Shown here piece after piece: positions 22,756 through 29,857 of a stretch of 42,635 nucleotides of DNA (the stretch's first letter is position 1; each line of letters begins with the position of its first letter). The stretch is from Microbacterium testaceum (GTDB taxonomy: Bacteria; Actinomycetota; Actinomycetes; Actinomycetales; Microbacteriaceae), in NCBI RefSeq assembly GCF_003075375.1, contig NZ_QDFT01000028.1:1-42635 (forward strand), read 5' to 3'. A model generated the notes under the pieces. It was not told the DNA's origin and did not search any database. It saw nothing but the letters and a program-made list of their open reading frames with translations. The translations under genes and the position numbers were made by a program.

Positions 22756-24243
22756 GTGCCCGAAACACTGCTGAGCCCCGACCGCGATGCCGCGCGGTCG
22801 ACCACCATCGACCCGCTCGAGCTCGAAATCGCGCTGCGCGTCATCGACGCCGCCTCCTCGCTCGACCACGACGACCCCGCCTACATCGCCCTGCGCCGCC
22901 AGACCGGCAAGCTCTACAAGGACGTCAAGCGGCAGTCCCGCAAAGAGAAGCGTCAGCGCATCGCCGACGCCGATCGCGCCGTCGTCGCCGCCACCGCCAC
23001 CGGCGCACCCGACCGCATCGACGACGAGACCCGCGGCATCCCGCTGCAGGCCCGCACCGCCATGCCGTTCGCCGGAGAGCTGATCAAGGCGCGCGCCTGC
23101 TACATCTGCAAAGAGGACTACACCCTCGTCGACGCGTTCTATCACCAGCTCTGCCCCGACTGCGCGTCCATGAGCCACGAGAAGCGCGACGCCCGCACCG
23201 ACCTGACCGGCAAGCGCGCCCTGCTCACCGGCGGTCGCGCCAAGATCGGCATGTACATCGCGCTGCGGCTGCTGCGCGACGGCGCCCACACCACCATCAC
23301 CACGCGCTTCCCCCGTGACGCCGTGCGCCGCTTCTCGTCGCTCCCCGACAGCGCCGACTGGCTGCACCGCCTCAAGATCGTGGGCATCGACCTGCGCGAC
23401 CCGGCCCAGGTGATCGGGCTCACCGACTCCGTGGCATCCGAGGGTCCTCTCGACATCTTGATCAACAACGCCGCGCAGACCGTCCGGCGCTCGCCCGGGG
23501 CGTACAAACCCCTGGTGGATGCCGAACTCGAACCGCTGCCGGACGGGCCGCTGCCCGAGCTCGTCACCTTCGGGCACACCAACGACGCCCACCCGCTCGC
23601 CCTGGCGCAGTCGGTGTCGGCGCACCCGATCCTCGCGTCGGCGGCGCGCACCGCGGACGAACTGACCGCCGAGGCCATGGCCGCCGGCTCGTCGTCGCTC
23701 GAGCGCCTGATGGCCGGGACGGCGATCGACGCGGGCGGACTCATCCCCGACGAGGACCGCATCAACAGCTGGACCCAGCACGTCGACCAGGTCGAACCCC
23801 TCGAGATGCTCGAGGTGCAGCTGGCGAACATGACCGCGCCGTTCCTGCTCGTCAGCCGCCTGCGGCCCGCGATGGCGGCATCCACGGCGAAGCGGAAGTA
23901 CATCGTCAACGTCTCGGCGATGGAGGGCGTGTTCGGTCGCGGCTACAAGGGCCCCGGTCACCCGCACACCAACATGGCCAAAGCTGCGCTGAACATGCTC
24001 ACGCGCACGAGCGCGCGCGAGATGTTCGAGTCCGACGGCATCCTGATGACCGCCGTCGACACCGGCTGGATCACCGACGAGCGCCCGCACTTCACCAAGG
24101 TGCGTCTGGCCGAAGAGGGCTTCCACGCTCCGCTCGACCTCGTCGACGGCGCCGCCCGCGTGTACGACCCGATCGTGCGCGGCGAGGCCGGCGAGGACCT
24201 GTTCGGCATCTTCCTGAAGGACTACCGCAAGAGCTCGTGGTGA
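22756..24243 (+). CDS. SDR oxidoreductase with N-terminal zinc-ribbon domain
   Basis: This is a 495-residue protein with a GTG start on a leaderless transcript. Residues 1-150 form an extra domain: a helical, lysine-rich segment (KLYKDVKRQSRKEKRQ) and a zinc-ribbon pattern CYIC (115-118) with CPDC (133-136). Residues ~150-495 are a short-chain dehydrogenase/reductase: TGGRAKIG (158-165) for NAD(P), ILINNAAQ (NNA at ~237) and NVSAMEG (Ser387). The catalytic YxxxK is altered: the lysine (Lys409 in NMAK) is kept, but the tyrosine position holds Thr405, while Tyr397 lies eight residues earlier. A ~100-residue insertion after NNA carries helices. This is a recognisable but uncharacterised SDR group, and whether it is an active oxidoreductase is open. 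Confidence 0.88.
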   Translation: MPETLLSPDRDAARSTTIDPLELEIALRVIDAASSLDHDDPAYIALRRQTGKLYKDVKRQSRKEKRQRIADADRAVVAATATGAPDRIDDETRGIPLQARTAMPFAGELIKARACYICKEDYTLVDAFYHQLCPDCASMSHEKRDARTDLTGKRALLTGGRAKIGMYIALRLLRDGAHTTITTRFPRDAVRRFSSLPDSADWLHRLKIVGIDLRDPAQVIGLTDSVASEGPLDILINNAAQTVRRSPGAYKPLVDAELEPLPDGPLPELVTFGHTNDAHPLALAQSVSAHPILASAARTADELTAEAMAAGSSSLERLMAGTAIDAGGLIPDEDRINSWTQHVDQVEPLEMLEVQLANMTAPFLLVSRLRPAMAASTAKRKYIVNVSAMEGVFGRGYKGPGHPHTNMAKAALNMLTRTSAREMFESDGILMTAVDTGWITDERPHFTKVRLAEEGFHAPLDLVDGAARVYDPIVRGEAGEDLFGIFLKDYRKSSW

Positions 24244-24265
24244 GGCCCCGGCCCGTCATCGCGCG

Positions 24266-24325
24266 GTGAGTGTCCACGACACGCCGCACCGGCCGGTGTC
24301 GGCGCGGCGTGTTCTGGACGCTCAC
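24266..24325. repeat. GAGTGTCCA hairpin repeat, copy 1
   Basis: This 60-bp imperfect palindrome has 22-base arms (left GTGAGTGTCCACGACAC, right its near complement) with three mismatches and a GC-rich loop. Each arm also contains the smaller dyad GTGTC-N3-GACAC. Confidence 0.9.
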
Positions 24326-24360
24326 GCGCCGGGGGCGGAGCCGGGTGGGGGGCGGCGGGT

Positions 24361-24417
24361 CGAGTGTCCAGGACACCCGGACGGATTCGCCCGGGATCCG
24401 GGTGTTGTGGACACTCG
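24361..24417. repeat. GAGTGTCCA hairpin repeat, copy 2
   Basis: This is a 57-bp palindrome. The left arm begins CGAGTGTCCAGGACACCCGG and the right arm is its complement with two mismatches. The left arm holds the perfect 13-bp dyad GTGTCCAGGACAC. Confidence 0.9.
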
Positions 24418-24453
24418 CGCGCCGGGGCGGCGGCGGGCGGGGGCTCGCGGGGT

Positions 24454-24508
24454 GAGTGTCCAAGACACCCGGACGGAATCGCCCGGCATCCGGGTGTTCT
24501 GGACACTC
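24454..24508. repeat. GAGTGTCCA hairpin repeat, copy 3
   Basis: This is a 55-bp palindrome with the same outer GAGTGTCCA arms and a CCGG-containing inner stem almost identical to copy 2, including part of the loop (GGACGGA). Copies 2 and 3 are the most similar pair, which suggests local duplication. Confidence 0.9.
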
Positions 24509-24559
24509 GATCGGCGGTGGGCCCCTGCGGGGGCGCGGGGCCTGCGAGGGCGCGGGGCG

Positions 24560-24967
24560 TCAGGCGGGGAGGAAGAACTCCCGCGCGAGCGGGGCGATCT
24601 CGATCCCGGATGCCGTGCCGGCGGTGATCCAGCGGAGCTCGGCGATCTCGGCATCCGGCACCGGCTGCTGGTCGCCGATGTCGACACGGAACACGTCGGC
24701 GACCACCGCGAAGCCGGGCTCGTTCGCCGCGCTCGCGGTGAACCGGCCGAGGGGCTCGAGCGCGTCGGTGGACACCCGGATGCCGACCTCTTCGGCCAGC
24801 TCTCGGGTCAGCGTCTGAGCGGGGGTCTCACCCGGCTCGGGCTTGCCGCCGGGCTGCATGAACGCGGTGGTTCCGGCCTTGCGCACGACCAGCAGGCGGC
24901 CGTCGGCATCGGTGATCACCGCGGCCGAGACGTGGATTCGGCGTGGGGGTGTGGCATCCGGAATCAC
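24560..24967 (-). CDS. NUDIX hydrolase
   Basis: This 135-residue enzyme has an intact Nudix box, GX5EX7REUXEEXGU, at residues 41-63 (GKPEPGE...RELAEEVG), so it should hydrolyse a nucleoside diphosphate linked to another moiety. The domain begins with IHVSAAVITDADGRLLVVRK. The pattern TTAFMQPGGK before the box is common in MutT-like sanitising enzymes, but the substrate is not predictable. The start is GTG 24967; TAGCGT a few bases upstream could be a -10 for a leaderless transcript. It converges on the SDR gene across the hairpin-repeat spacer. Confidence 0.92.
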   Translation of the reverse strand: MIPDATPPRRIHVSAAVITDADGRLLVVRKAGTTAFMQPGGKPEPGETPAQTLTRELAEEVGIRVSTDALEPLGRFTASAANEPGFAVVADVFRVDIGDQQPVPDAEIAELRWITAGTASGIEIAPLAREFFLPA

Positions 24968-25076
24968 TCCCGCACGCTAGCAGGAGCCGGGGCCGCGCGG
25001 TGTCGCGTAGGCGCCCGCGCACTGCGCTCGCGTCGACGGGGGAGCGGCGGTGATCGGACGGTGACCGGCGCCGGTG

Positions 25077-25484
25077 TCAGCGGCGCAGGCGCCGCGCGGC
25101 GGTCAGATCGAGCAGGAACAGTGCGGCGCCCTGGATGACGACGGCCACACCGTGACCGCGCGCGTCGGCGGCGCTCAGACGCCCCCCGAACGTCGGCCTG
25201 CGAACCGCGAGATGCGCGCCCGCGGCGACGTAGCCGACGTCGAGCGCCGTGTTGATCAGCAGCAGACGCCGCAGCGCGCGACGCTTCGGCGCGGCCCCGC
25301 GGCGGACGGCGGCCATCGCCAACGCGAGGTCGACGGCCCCCCACATCGCCGTCTGCACGCCGAAGGCGCGGGTGCGCGGGAGGAGCGCCAGGGCGCCTCC
25401 CGCGACGACGGATGCCGTGCCCCATCGCCGCAGACGACGCACGAGGGTGCCGGCGACGGCCTTCGTTGATGCCATGACATCCAT
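25077..25484 (-). CDS. small membrane protein of unknown function
   Basis: This is a 135-residue protein. ATG 25484 is chosen; ATG 25475 is also possible, and a longer frame upstream lies in the hairpin-repeat region and is not credible. It has four moderately hydrophobic segments (GTASVVAGGALALLP, VQTAMWGAVDLALAMAAV, LLLINTALDVGYVAAGAHLA and VAVVIQGAALFLLDLTAARR) with arginine-rich loops. The layout matches uncharacterised DUF6992-like integral membrane proteins, but I am not certain of the family. It is separated from the NUDIX gene by 109 bases and runs in the same direction. Confidence 0.75.
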   Translation of the reverse strand: MDVMASTKAVAGTLVRRLRRWGTASVVAGGALALLPRTRAFGVQTAMWGAVDLALAMAAVRRGAAPKRRALRRLLLINTALDVGYVAAGAHLAVRRPTFGGRLSAADARGHGVAVVIQGAALFLLDLTAARRLRR

Positions 25485-25546
25485 GATGCCGCCCGGCTGG
25501 CATCCCCGGGCGCCCCGCCGGCCCTGCCCGCGCGGGGGGTTGAGCG

Positions 25547-25608
25547 GTCGAGTGTCCAAGACACACGGTTGCGGGGCATCGGCGTGCGGCGTGTCTTGGA
25601 CACTCGAC
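25547..25608. repeat. GAGTGTCCA hairpin repeat, copy 4
   Basis: This is a 62-bp palindrome with a perfect 18-bp outer stem: the left arm GTCGAGTGTCCAAGACAC is exactly complemented at the right end. It lies upstream of the membrane-protein gene at 25484 and downstream of the MarR gene. The rest of 25609-25737 is G-rich without visible features. Confidence 0.92.
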
Positions 25609-25737
25609 GGGTTGGGGCGCGGCGGGGCCGCGGGCGTAGGGCGCGAGCGCGCAGGATGCGCGCGCGGCGGGGGGCCCGGCGGGCAGAGGGGCGGGCGCGC
25701 GGGTCGGCGCGGGCGCGGGGTTAGCGGCGGCGCGGGG

Positions 25738-26256
25738 TCAGCGGGCGGCGCGGGGGACCGCCATCGACGGCTCGGCGTCGTCGGGCAGGCCGTAGGTCGC
25801 GACGACGCGCTCGAGGTAGCGCTCGATGACCTGCTGCTCGGCCTGGTCGAATTCGTCGAGCACCGCGTCGACGCCCGCGATCATCGGCATGAGGTGGCCC
25901 ATCGCGCGTTCCACCGACGATGCGGTCGGGACGACGAGCACGCTCCGCCGGTCGGTGGGGTGAGGCATGCGGGTGACGTGGCCGAGGTCGACGAGCCGAT
26001 CGATCGCGGCGGTGGTGGCCGCGGTGGTGAGGTCGAGGCGCCGAGAGAGTTCACCCGGCGACAGGGGACCCGACATGACCAGGTGCCCCATGGCATCCAG
26101 CCCCGTCGGATTGACCGCGAGCTCGCGCTGCAGTGACTTCTCGAACGCCGAGCCCGCGGTGAACAGGTCGCGCACGAGCACGGTGGGGCGCCGCGTGCGG
26201 GGCACGGGGGCGCCGCCGGCGGTGGGGGGAGGGGTGGAAGATTCCGACGCTTCCAT
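25738..26256 (-). CDS. MarR family transcriptional regulator
   Basis: This 172-residue protein starts at ATG 26256; TAGAGT (minus strand, 26269-26264) lies 7 bases upstream, so a leaderless transcript is likely. GTG 26265 is the alternative start. The winged helix-turn-helix reads MSGPLSPGELSRRLDLTTAATTAAIDRLVDLG, followed by the wing with the conserved HPTDRRSVLVV (DxRxxxV). Helical N- and C-termini form the dimer interface. The gene faces an MMPL efflux gene, and a perfect palindrome (26294-26314) lies between them. MarR proteins typically repress such a divergent exporter and release DNA on binding the drug-like ligand. Confidence 0.93.
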   Translation of the reverse strand: MEASESSTPPPTAGGAPVPRTRRPTVLVRDLFTAGSAFEKSLQRELAVNPTGLDAMGHLVMSGPLSPGELSRRLDLTTAATTAAIDRLVDLGHVTRMPHPTDRRSVLVVPTASSVERAMGHLMPMIAGVDAVLDEFDQAEQQVIERYLERVVATYGLPDDAEPSMAVPRAAR

Positions 26257-26293
26257 GGCTGGCACTCTACGCCCGTTTTGGGATACCTTTCAC

Positions 26294-26314
26294 GTATCTC
26301 GAAAATCGAGATAC
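26294..26314. promoter_or_regulatory. MarR operator palindrome
   Basis: Perfect 9-bp arms GTATCTCGA and TCGAGATAC flank an AAA centre. A second, overlapping dyad GATAC-N7-GTATC spans 26282-26298. The site abuts the -35 region of the MarR promoter and lies 25 bases before the MMPL start, so binding could shut both genes. Confidence 0.8.
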
Positions 26315-26338
26315 CAGAAAATCTAGGAAAGGCCTTCC

Positions 26339-28492
26339 ATGGACCGGTTGCTGCGCGTGCTCACCTCGGCACGCACGTCATGGATCGTGCTCGTGGTCGC
26401 CTTCGCGGGCGTCGCCGCGCTGTTCGCGCTCGGGTCGAGCTCGTCGGCCGAGACGGCGCCCGGCAACGGGCTGCCCGACTCCGCCGAGTCGGTGCAGGTG
26501 TCGAAGATCCTCGAAACCTTCCCGGATGCCGACACCACCAGCGCCCTGCTCGTGTTCGCCGCCGACGACGGCCAGGCCCTGAGCCCCGAGACCGTCGCCG
26601 CGATCCAGCAGAAGGCGTTCGGCGACCTCGTCGACCTCACCCCCGACGGCTTCATCCCGCCGCCGCAGGTGTCGGAGGACGGCACGGTCGCGCTTCTCGT
26701 CGTCCCGCTCGAGCCCGAGACCGACGTCGCCGCCCAGACCGCGCGCGCTGACGAGATCCGCGCGCTCGCCGCCGACGGCCTCGACGGGGTGCGCACCTAC
26801 CTGACCGGGCCCGAGGGCTTCGAGGTCGACATCGCCGCGGTGTTCGACGGCGCGGACTTCACGCTGCTGCTCACGACCGTGATCGTCGTGGCGGTGCTGC
26901 TGCTCATCACCTACCGCAGCCCCTGGCTGTGGCTCGTGCCGCTGATCGTGATCGGTACCGCCGACGCCTCGGCCGGGATCGTCGCGCGCCGGGTCGCCGA
27001 GGCGGTGGGCGTGCAGCTGGACGCCTCGATCACCGGCATCCTGTCCGTCCTCGTCTTCGGCGCGGGGACCAACTACGCCCTGCTGCTCATCGCGCGCTAC
27101 CGCGACGAGCTGCGCCTGGCCGAAGACCGCCGCGAGGCGATGCGCCGCGCGGTGCGGGGCGCAGGACCGGCGATCATCGCGAGCGGTTCCACCGTCGCCC
27201 TCGCCCTGGCCACCCTGCTCCTCGGCGAGCTGTCCGGCAACCGCGCCCTGGGTCTGGCGTGCGCCGTCGGCGTCGTCGTGGCGATGGTCTTCGCGCTGAT
27301 CGTCCTGCCCGCGGCCCTGGTGCTGTTCGGCCGCTGGCTGTTCTGGCCCTACATCCCCCGCTTCGGATCGCCCGACGCGATCTCGCGCAGCCCGTGGGGA
27401 AAGCTCGGCCGCGGCGTCTCGCGGCGCCCGGTCGTCGTCGCGATCACCGGGGCGGTCGTGCTCGGCGCGCTCGCGAGCGGACTGTTCTTCGTCCAGACCG
27501 GTCTGTCGCAGAACGACCGCTTCCTGCAGAAGCCCGACGCGGTGAAGGGGCAGGAGGTGCTCGCCGAGGCGTTCTCGGCCGGAGCGACCTCGCCCGCCAC
27601 GGTCGTCGCGAAGCCCGCCGACGCCGAAGCGGTGGTCGAGGCCGCCGCTGGGCTCGAGGGCGTCGACTCCGCCCGCATCGTCGAGGCGACCACCGACTGG
27701 GCGCGCATCGACGTGACGCTGAACGCGTCGGCCGAGACGCCCGAGGCCTTCGCCGCGATCGAGCGCATGCGCGCCGACTTCGACGGCATCGGGTCGGGCC
27801 AGACGCTCGTCGGCGGTCTCGACGCGCAGGCGCTCGACGTCGCCGGCGCCCAGCAGCGCGACCAGTCGCTGATCATCCCGCTCATCCTCGTGCTGGTGTT
27901 CATCGTGCTCGTCATCCTGCTGCGAGCCCTGCTGGCGCCCGTGCTGCTGCTGCTCGCGGTGGTCGCGAGCTTCTTCTCGGCCGTGGGTGCGGCGTGGTGG
28001 CTGTTCCAGACGCCGTTGTTCGCGTTCCCGGCGATCGACACGAACGTGCTGCTGTTCAGCTTCCTGTTCCTGGTGGCGCTGGGTGTGGACTACAGCATCT
28101 TCCTCGTCACCCGCGCGCAGGAAGAGAGCCGCACCCTCGGCACCACGCAGGGCATGATCCGCGCGCTCGCCGCGACCGGCGCGGTGATCACCAGCGCCGG
28201 CATCCTGCTCGCCGCCGTGTTCGCGGTGCTGGGCGTGCTGCCGCTGATCACCCTGACGCAGATCGGCATCATCGTCTGCATCGGCGTGCTGATCGACACC
28301 CTGCTCGTGCGCACCGTCATCGTCCCGGCGATGGCGTTCATCGCCGGCGACAGGTTCTGGTGGCCCCGCAAGCCGAGAGTGACGGATGCCGAGGCCGCCG
28401 CCCACCGCACGCCGGACGCCACGCAGACCGGCGCCGAGCCGAACGCTCCGCAGACCCGCGCCGCACGCCGGAAGGGCATGCCGGTCGCCTGA
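26339..28492 (+). CDS. MMPL (RND-superfamily) transporter
   Basis: This is a 717-residue inner-membrane exporter starting at ATG 26339 after GGAAAGG. Topology is the duplicated MMPL pattern: helix 1 (~13-33), an extracytoplasmic domain (~35-170), five helices (~175-335), helix 7 (~370-390), a second outer domain (~390-520) and five more helices (~525-675). The two family motifs are present: GAGTNYALLLIARYRDELR and LGVDYSIFLVTRAQEESR. The C-terminal tail is disordered. Actinobacterial members export lipids or confer drug tolerance. Divergence from a MarR gene points to a regulated drug- or metabolite-efflux role. A hairpin terminator follows within 4 bases of the stop. Confidence 0.94.
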   Translation: MDRLLRVLTSARTSWIVLVVAFAGVAALFALGSSSSAETAPGNGLPDSAESVQVSKILETFPDADTTSALLVFAADDGQALSPETVAAIQQKAFGDLVDLTPDGFIPPPQVSEDGTVALLVVPLEPETDVAAQTARADEIRALAADGLDGVRTYLTGPEGFEVDIAAVFDGADFTLLLTTVIVVAVLLLITYRSPWLWLVPLIVIGTADASAGIVARRVAEAVGVQLDASITGILSVLVFGAGTNYALLLIARYRDELRLAEDRREAMRRAVRGAGPAIIASGSTVALALATLLLGELSGNRALGLACAVGVVVAMVFALIVLPAALVLFGRWLFWPYIPRFGSPDAISRSPWGKLGRGVSRRPVVVAITGAVVLGALASGLFFVQTGLSQNDRFLQKPDAVKGQEVLAEAFSAGATSPATVVAKPADAEAVVEAAAGLEGVDSARIVEATTDWARIDVTLNASAETPEAFAAIERMRADFDGIGSGQTLVGGLDAQALDVAGAQQRDQSLIIPLILVLVFIVLVILLRALLAPVLLLLAVVASFFSAVGAAWWLFQTPLFAFPAIDTNVLLFSFLFLVALGVDYSIFLVTRAQEESRTLGTTQGMIRALAATGAVITSAGILLAAVFAVLGVLPLITLTQIGIIVCIGVLIDTLLVRTVIVPAMAFIAGDRFWWPRKPRVTDAEAAAHRTPDATQTGAEPNAPQTRAARRKGMPVA

Positions 28493-28495
28493 GCG

Positions 28496-28537
28496 CCGCG
28501 GGCCGGGAGCGGGCCCCCACGTCCTCCCGGTCCGCGG
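28496..28537 (+). terminator. hairpin after the MMPL gene
   Basis: A 14-bp stem (CCGCGGGCCGGGAG and CTCCCGGTCCGCGG, one non-Watson-Crick pair) starts right after the TGA stop. It is followed, 5 bases on, by a second hairpin. Confidence 0.75.
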
Positions 28538-28542
28538 TCATC

Positions 28543-28581
28543 CGGCATGGAGTGGTCGTCCCCCGCGGCCGCTCCATGCCG
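28543..28581. terminator. second hairpin upstream of the LPXTG gene
   Basis: A perfect 10-bp stem, CGGCATGGAG and CTCCATGCCG, has a 19-base loop. It may reinforce the preceding terminator or lie in a 5' leader of the next gene. Confidence 0.55.
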
Positions 28582-28582
28582 C

Positions 28583-28611
28583 GTTCACCGCGCGGACCGC
28601 GGCCGCTCACC
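28583..28611 (+). promoter_or_regulatory. PHO-box-like repeat upstream of the LPXTG gene
   Basis: The exact heptamer GTTCACC at 28583-28589 and GCTCACC at 28605-28611 are 22 bases apart, i.e. two 11-bp units, with a poor middle unit. Streptomyces PhoP binds tandem 11-bp direct repeats with a conserved GTTCACC core. The match is suggestive only. Confidence 0.35.
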
Positions 28612-28644
28612 TGGATGCGAGAGCCTCACGGCAGGAGGTGGCCC

Positions 28645-29004
28645 GTGAACCTGGTCAAGACGGCGGCGGCGGTGGTCGTGGCATCCGTTCTCTGGGGTCC
28701 GGTCGCCGTCCCCGCTCCGGCGGTCCCGATCGCGCCGGGCGACGACGCGATGACCATCGCCGTCGAGATCCCGGCCCGCGCGAACGGTTCCGCGACCGCC
28801 TCGCCGGGTCCGTCCACCTCTGCGAGCGCCTCCGCCGTGCCGAGTGCCTCGGCATCGCCCGTCCCCTCTTCGGACGACCCCGCGCCCCGACCCGGCGCAC
28901 TCCCCGTGACCGGCGGCCAGCTGGCGCTCGGCGGCGCTGTCGTCGCTCTCGCCGCGATCGCGACAGGTCTCGTCCTGCGCGCCCGCCGCCGCCGTCGCGC
29001 CTGA
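28645..29004 (+). CDS. small LPXTG cell-wall-anchored protein
   Basis: This is a 119-residue secreted protein. GTG 28645 follows GGCAGGAGG. It has a signal peptide (MNLVKTAAAVVVASVLWGPV), a short mature region of ~25 residues, a Ser/Ala/Pro-rich linker (~48-80) and a complete sorting signal: LPVTG at 86-90, a hydrophobic helix (LALGGAVVALAAIATGLVL) and an arginine tail. Sortase would link it to peptidoglycan; no sortase gene is in the window. Small LPXTG proteins of this kind accompany WxL/DUF916 loci in Firmicutes, and a phosphatase with a WxL-like tail plus a DUF916 protein lie 2-4 kb downstream. It ends facing the lipoprotein gene. Confidence 0.85.
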   Translation: MNLVKTAAAVVVASVLWGPVAVPAPAVPIAPGDDAMTIAVEIPARANGSATASPGPSTSASASAVPSASASPVPSSDDPAPRPGALPVTGGQLALGGAVVALAAIATGLVLRARRRRRA

Positions 29005-29080
29005 CGTCATCGGCCGCGAGGGCTCGTTCCCGTGAGGTGCGGCCGTATGTCGGGGGACGCCGGGCATCCGGCATCCCGGA

Positions 29081-29734
29081 TCAGTCGACCCAGAGCACCA
29101 CGCCCCGCAGGCCCGTCAGCACCGCCGCGACGCCCGCGCGTACCGCCGACCCCGCCCGCTCGGGGGTGAACGAGGCCGGGTCGTACGCGGCGGCGGTGCC
29201 GAGGCCCTCGCCGCGGTAGGCCGCGCCGGTCCAGTCCACCGCGGTGACGTTCCCGGTCGGTTCGGCCAGTTCGGCGCCGACGATGAGGAACTGGCGGTCC
29301 AGGTGGTTGGCCGTCACGATGGCCAGCGGGTCGACGAGCGCGTCGCCGGCGCTGATGATGAGGTCGGGGTTGAGGTCCATCGCGCGGACCGCGCCGTCGA
29401 CCATGTCGTCGTCGGCGCGCACCGTGCGCAGGTCGGCGCCGGTCTCGGCCGCCCAGTCCTCGACCGCCTTCACGAGCGTGCGGGCGGGAGCGTCGTCACC
29501 GACCGTGAGCAGCACGACGCGGTACCCGGCGGGGGCGGCCACGGCATCCCACGACCCGGGGGCCGGAACGTGCGTCGACTCGGGGGCGGGGGCCGTGGCG
29601 GGGGCGAAACCGGCCGCCGGCGAACCGATCGCGGCCGGAGCCGCGCGCATCGACGACCACCCCGGCTGGGGTGCGCACCCGGCGAGGACCGCCGCCACCG
29701 CGAGCGCCGCCACCATCGAGACCCTGCTCTTCAC
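29081..29734 (-). CDS. BMP/PnrA-like lipoprotein
   Basis: This is a 217-residue lipoprotein. GTG 29734 is preferred because it adds the positive charges of MKSRVSMVAALAVAAVLAGC, with the lipobox LAGC at ~17-20; ATG 29716 is possible but lacks them. After a Pro/Ala linker the domain resembles the first lobe of BMP/PnrA (nucleoside-binding) proteins: YRVVLLTVGDDAPARTLVKA, LNPDLIISAGDALVDPLAIV and RQFLIVGAELAEPTGNVTAV. The second lobe is largely absent, so it may be a short variant that does not bind in the classical cleft. It is divergent from the HupE-like gene, with a shared 123-base upstream region. Confidence 0.8.
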   Translation of the reverse strand: MKSRVSMVAALAVAAVLAGCAPQPGWSSMRAAPAAIGSPAAGFAPATAPAPESTHVPAPGSWDAVAAPAGYRVVLLTVGDDAPARTLVKAVEDWAAETGADLRTVRADDDMVDGAVRAMDLNPDLIISAGDALVDPLAIVTANHLDRQFLIVGAELAEPTGNVTAVDWTGAAYRGEGLGTAAAYDPASFTPERAGSAVRAGVAAVLTGLRGVVLWVD

Positions 29735-29784
29735 CCCCTCACCCTGGACGACGCGGTTGACGAGCGGGCGAACGACGGGCGGAC

Positions 29785-29828
29785 GTTCCGTTGCCGTTCG
29801 CCCCACCGCGGGCAACCGTTCACACCCG
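29785..29828 (+). promoter_or_regulatory. four-unit PHO-box-like repeat upstream of the HupE-like gene
   Basis: Four contiguous 11-bp units begin at 29785, 29796, 29807 and 29818. Their first seven bases read GTTCCGT, GTTCGCC, CGCGGGC and GTTCACA. Three of the four begin GTTC in exact 11-bp phase, as in actinobacterial PhoP boxes (core GTTCACC). The site ends 29 bases before the ATG and could also affect the divergent lipoprotein gene. Confidence 0.5.
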
Positions 29829-29857
29829 TCGCGCACGCTTCGGGCGGAAAGGTGCCC

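Larger units (their letters stand above)
24244..24559. other. 316-base convergent spacer made mostly of hairpin repeats
   Basis: The spacer between the SDR gene (plus) and the NUDIX gene (minus) contains three copies of the GAGTGTCCA hairpin repeat, with only ~36-bp G-rich linkers between them. No gene is seen. The hairpins probably also end transcription from both sides. Confidence 0.8.

Noticed and set aside
22504..24126. 540-codon minus-strand open frame opposite the SDR gene
   Set aside because: It is a shadow frame with repetitive Gly/Val/Arg composition. The plus strand carries recognisable SDR motifs.
24244..25737. Hairpin repeats considered as a CRISPR array
   Set aside because: The repeats are palindromic with G-rich linkers of unequal nature, spacing is irregular and no cas gene is present.
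26378..28405. 675-codon minus-strand open frame opposite the MMPL gene
   Set aside because: It is antisense to a transporter with unmistakable motifs. The frame is rich in His, Arg, Asp and Gln, as is typical for the reverse of GC-rich membrane-protein codons.
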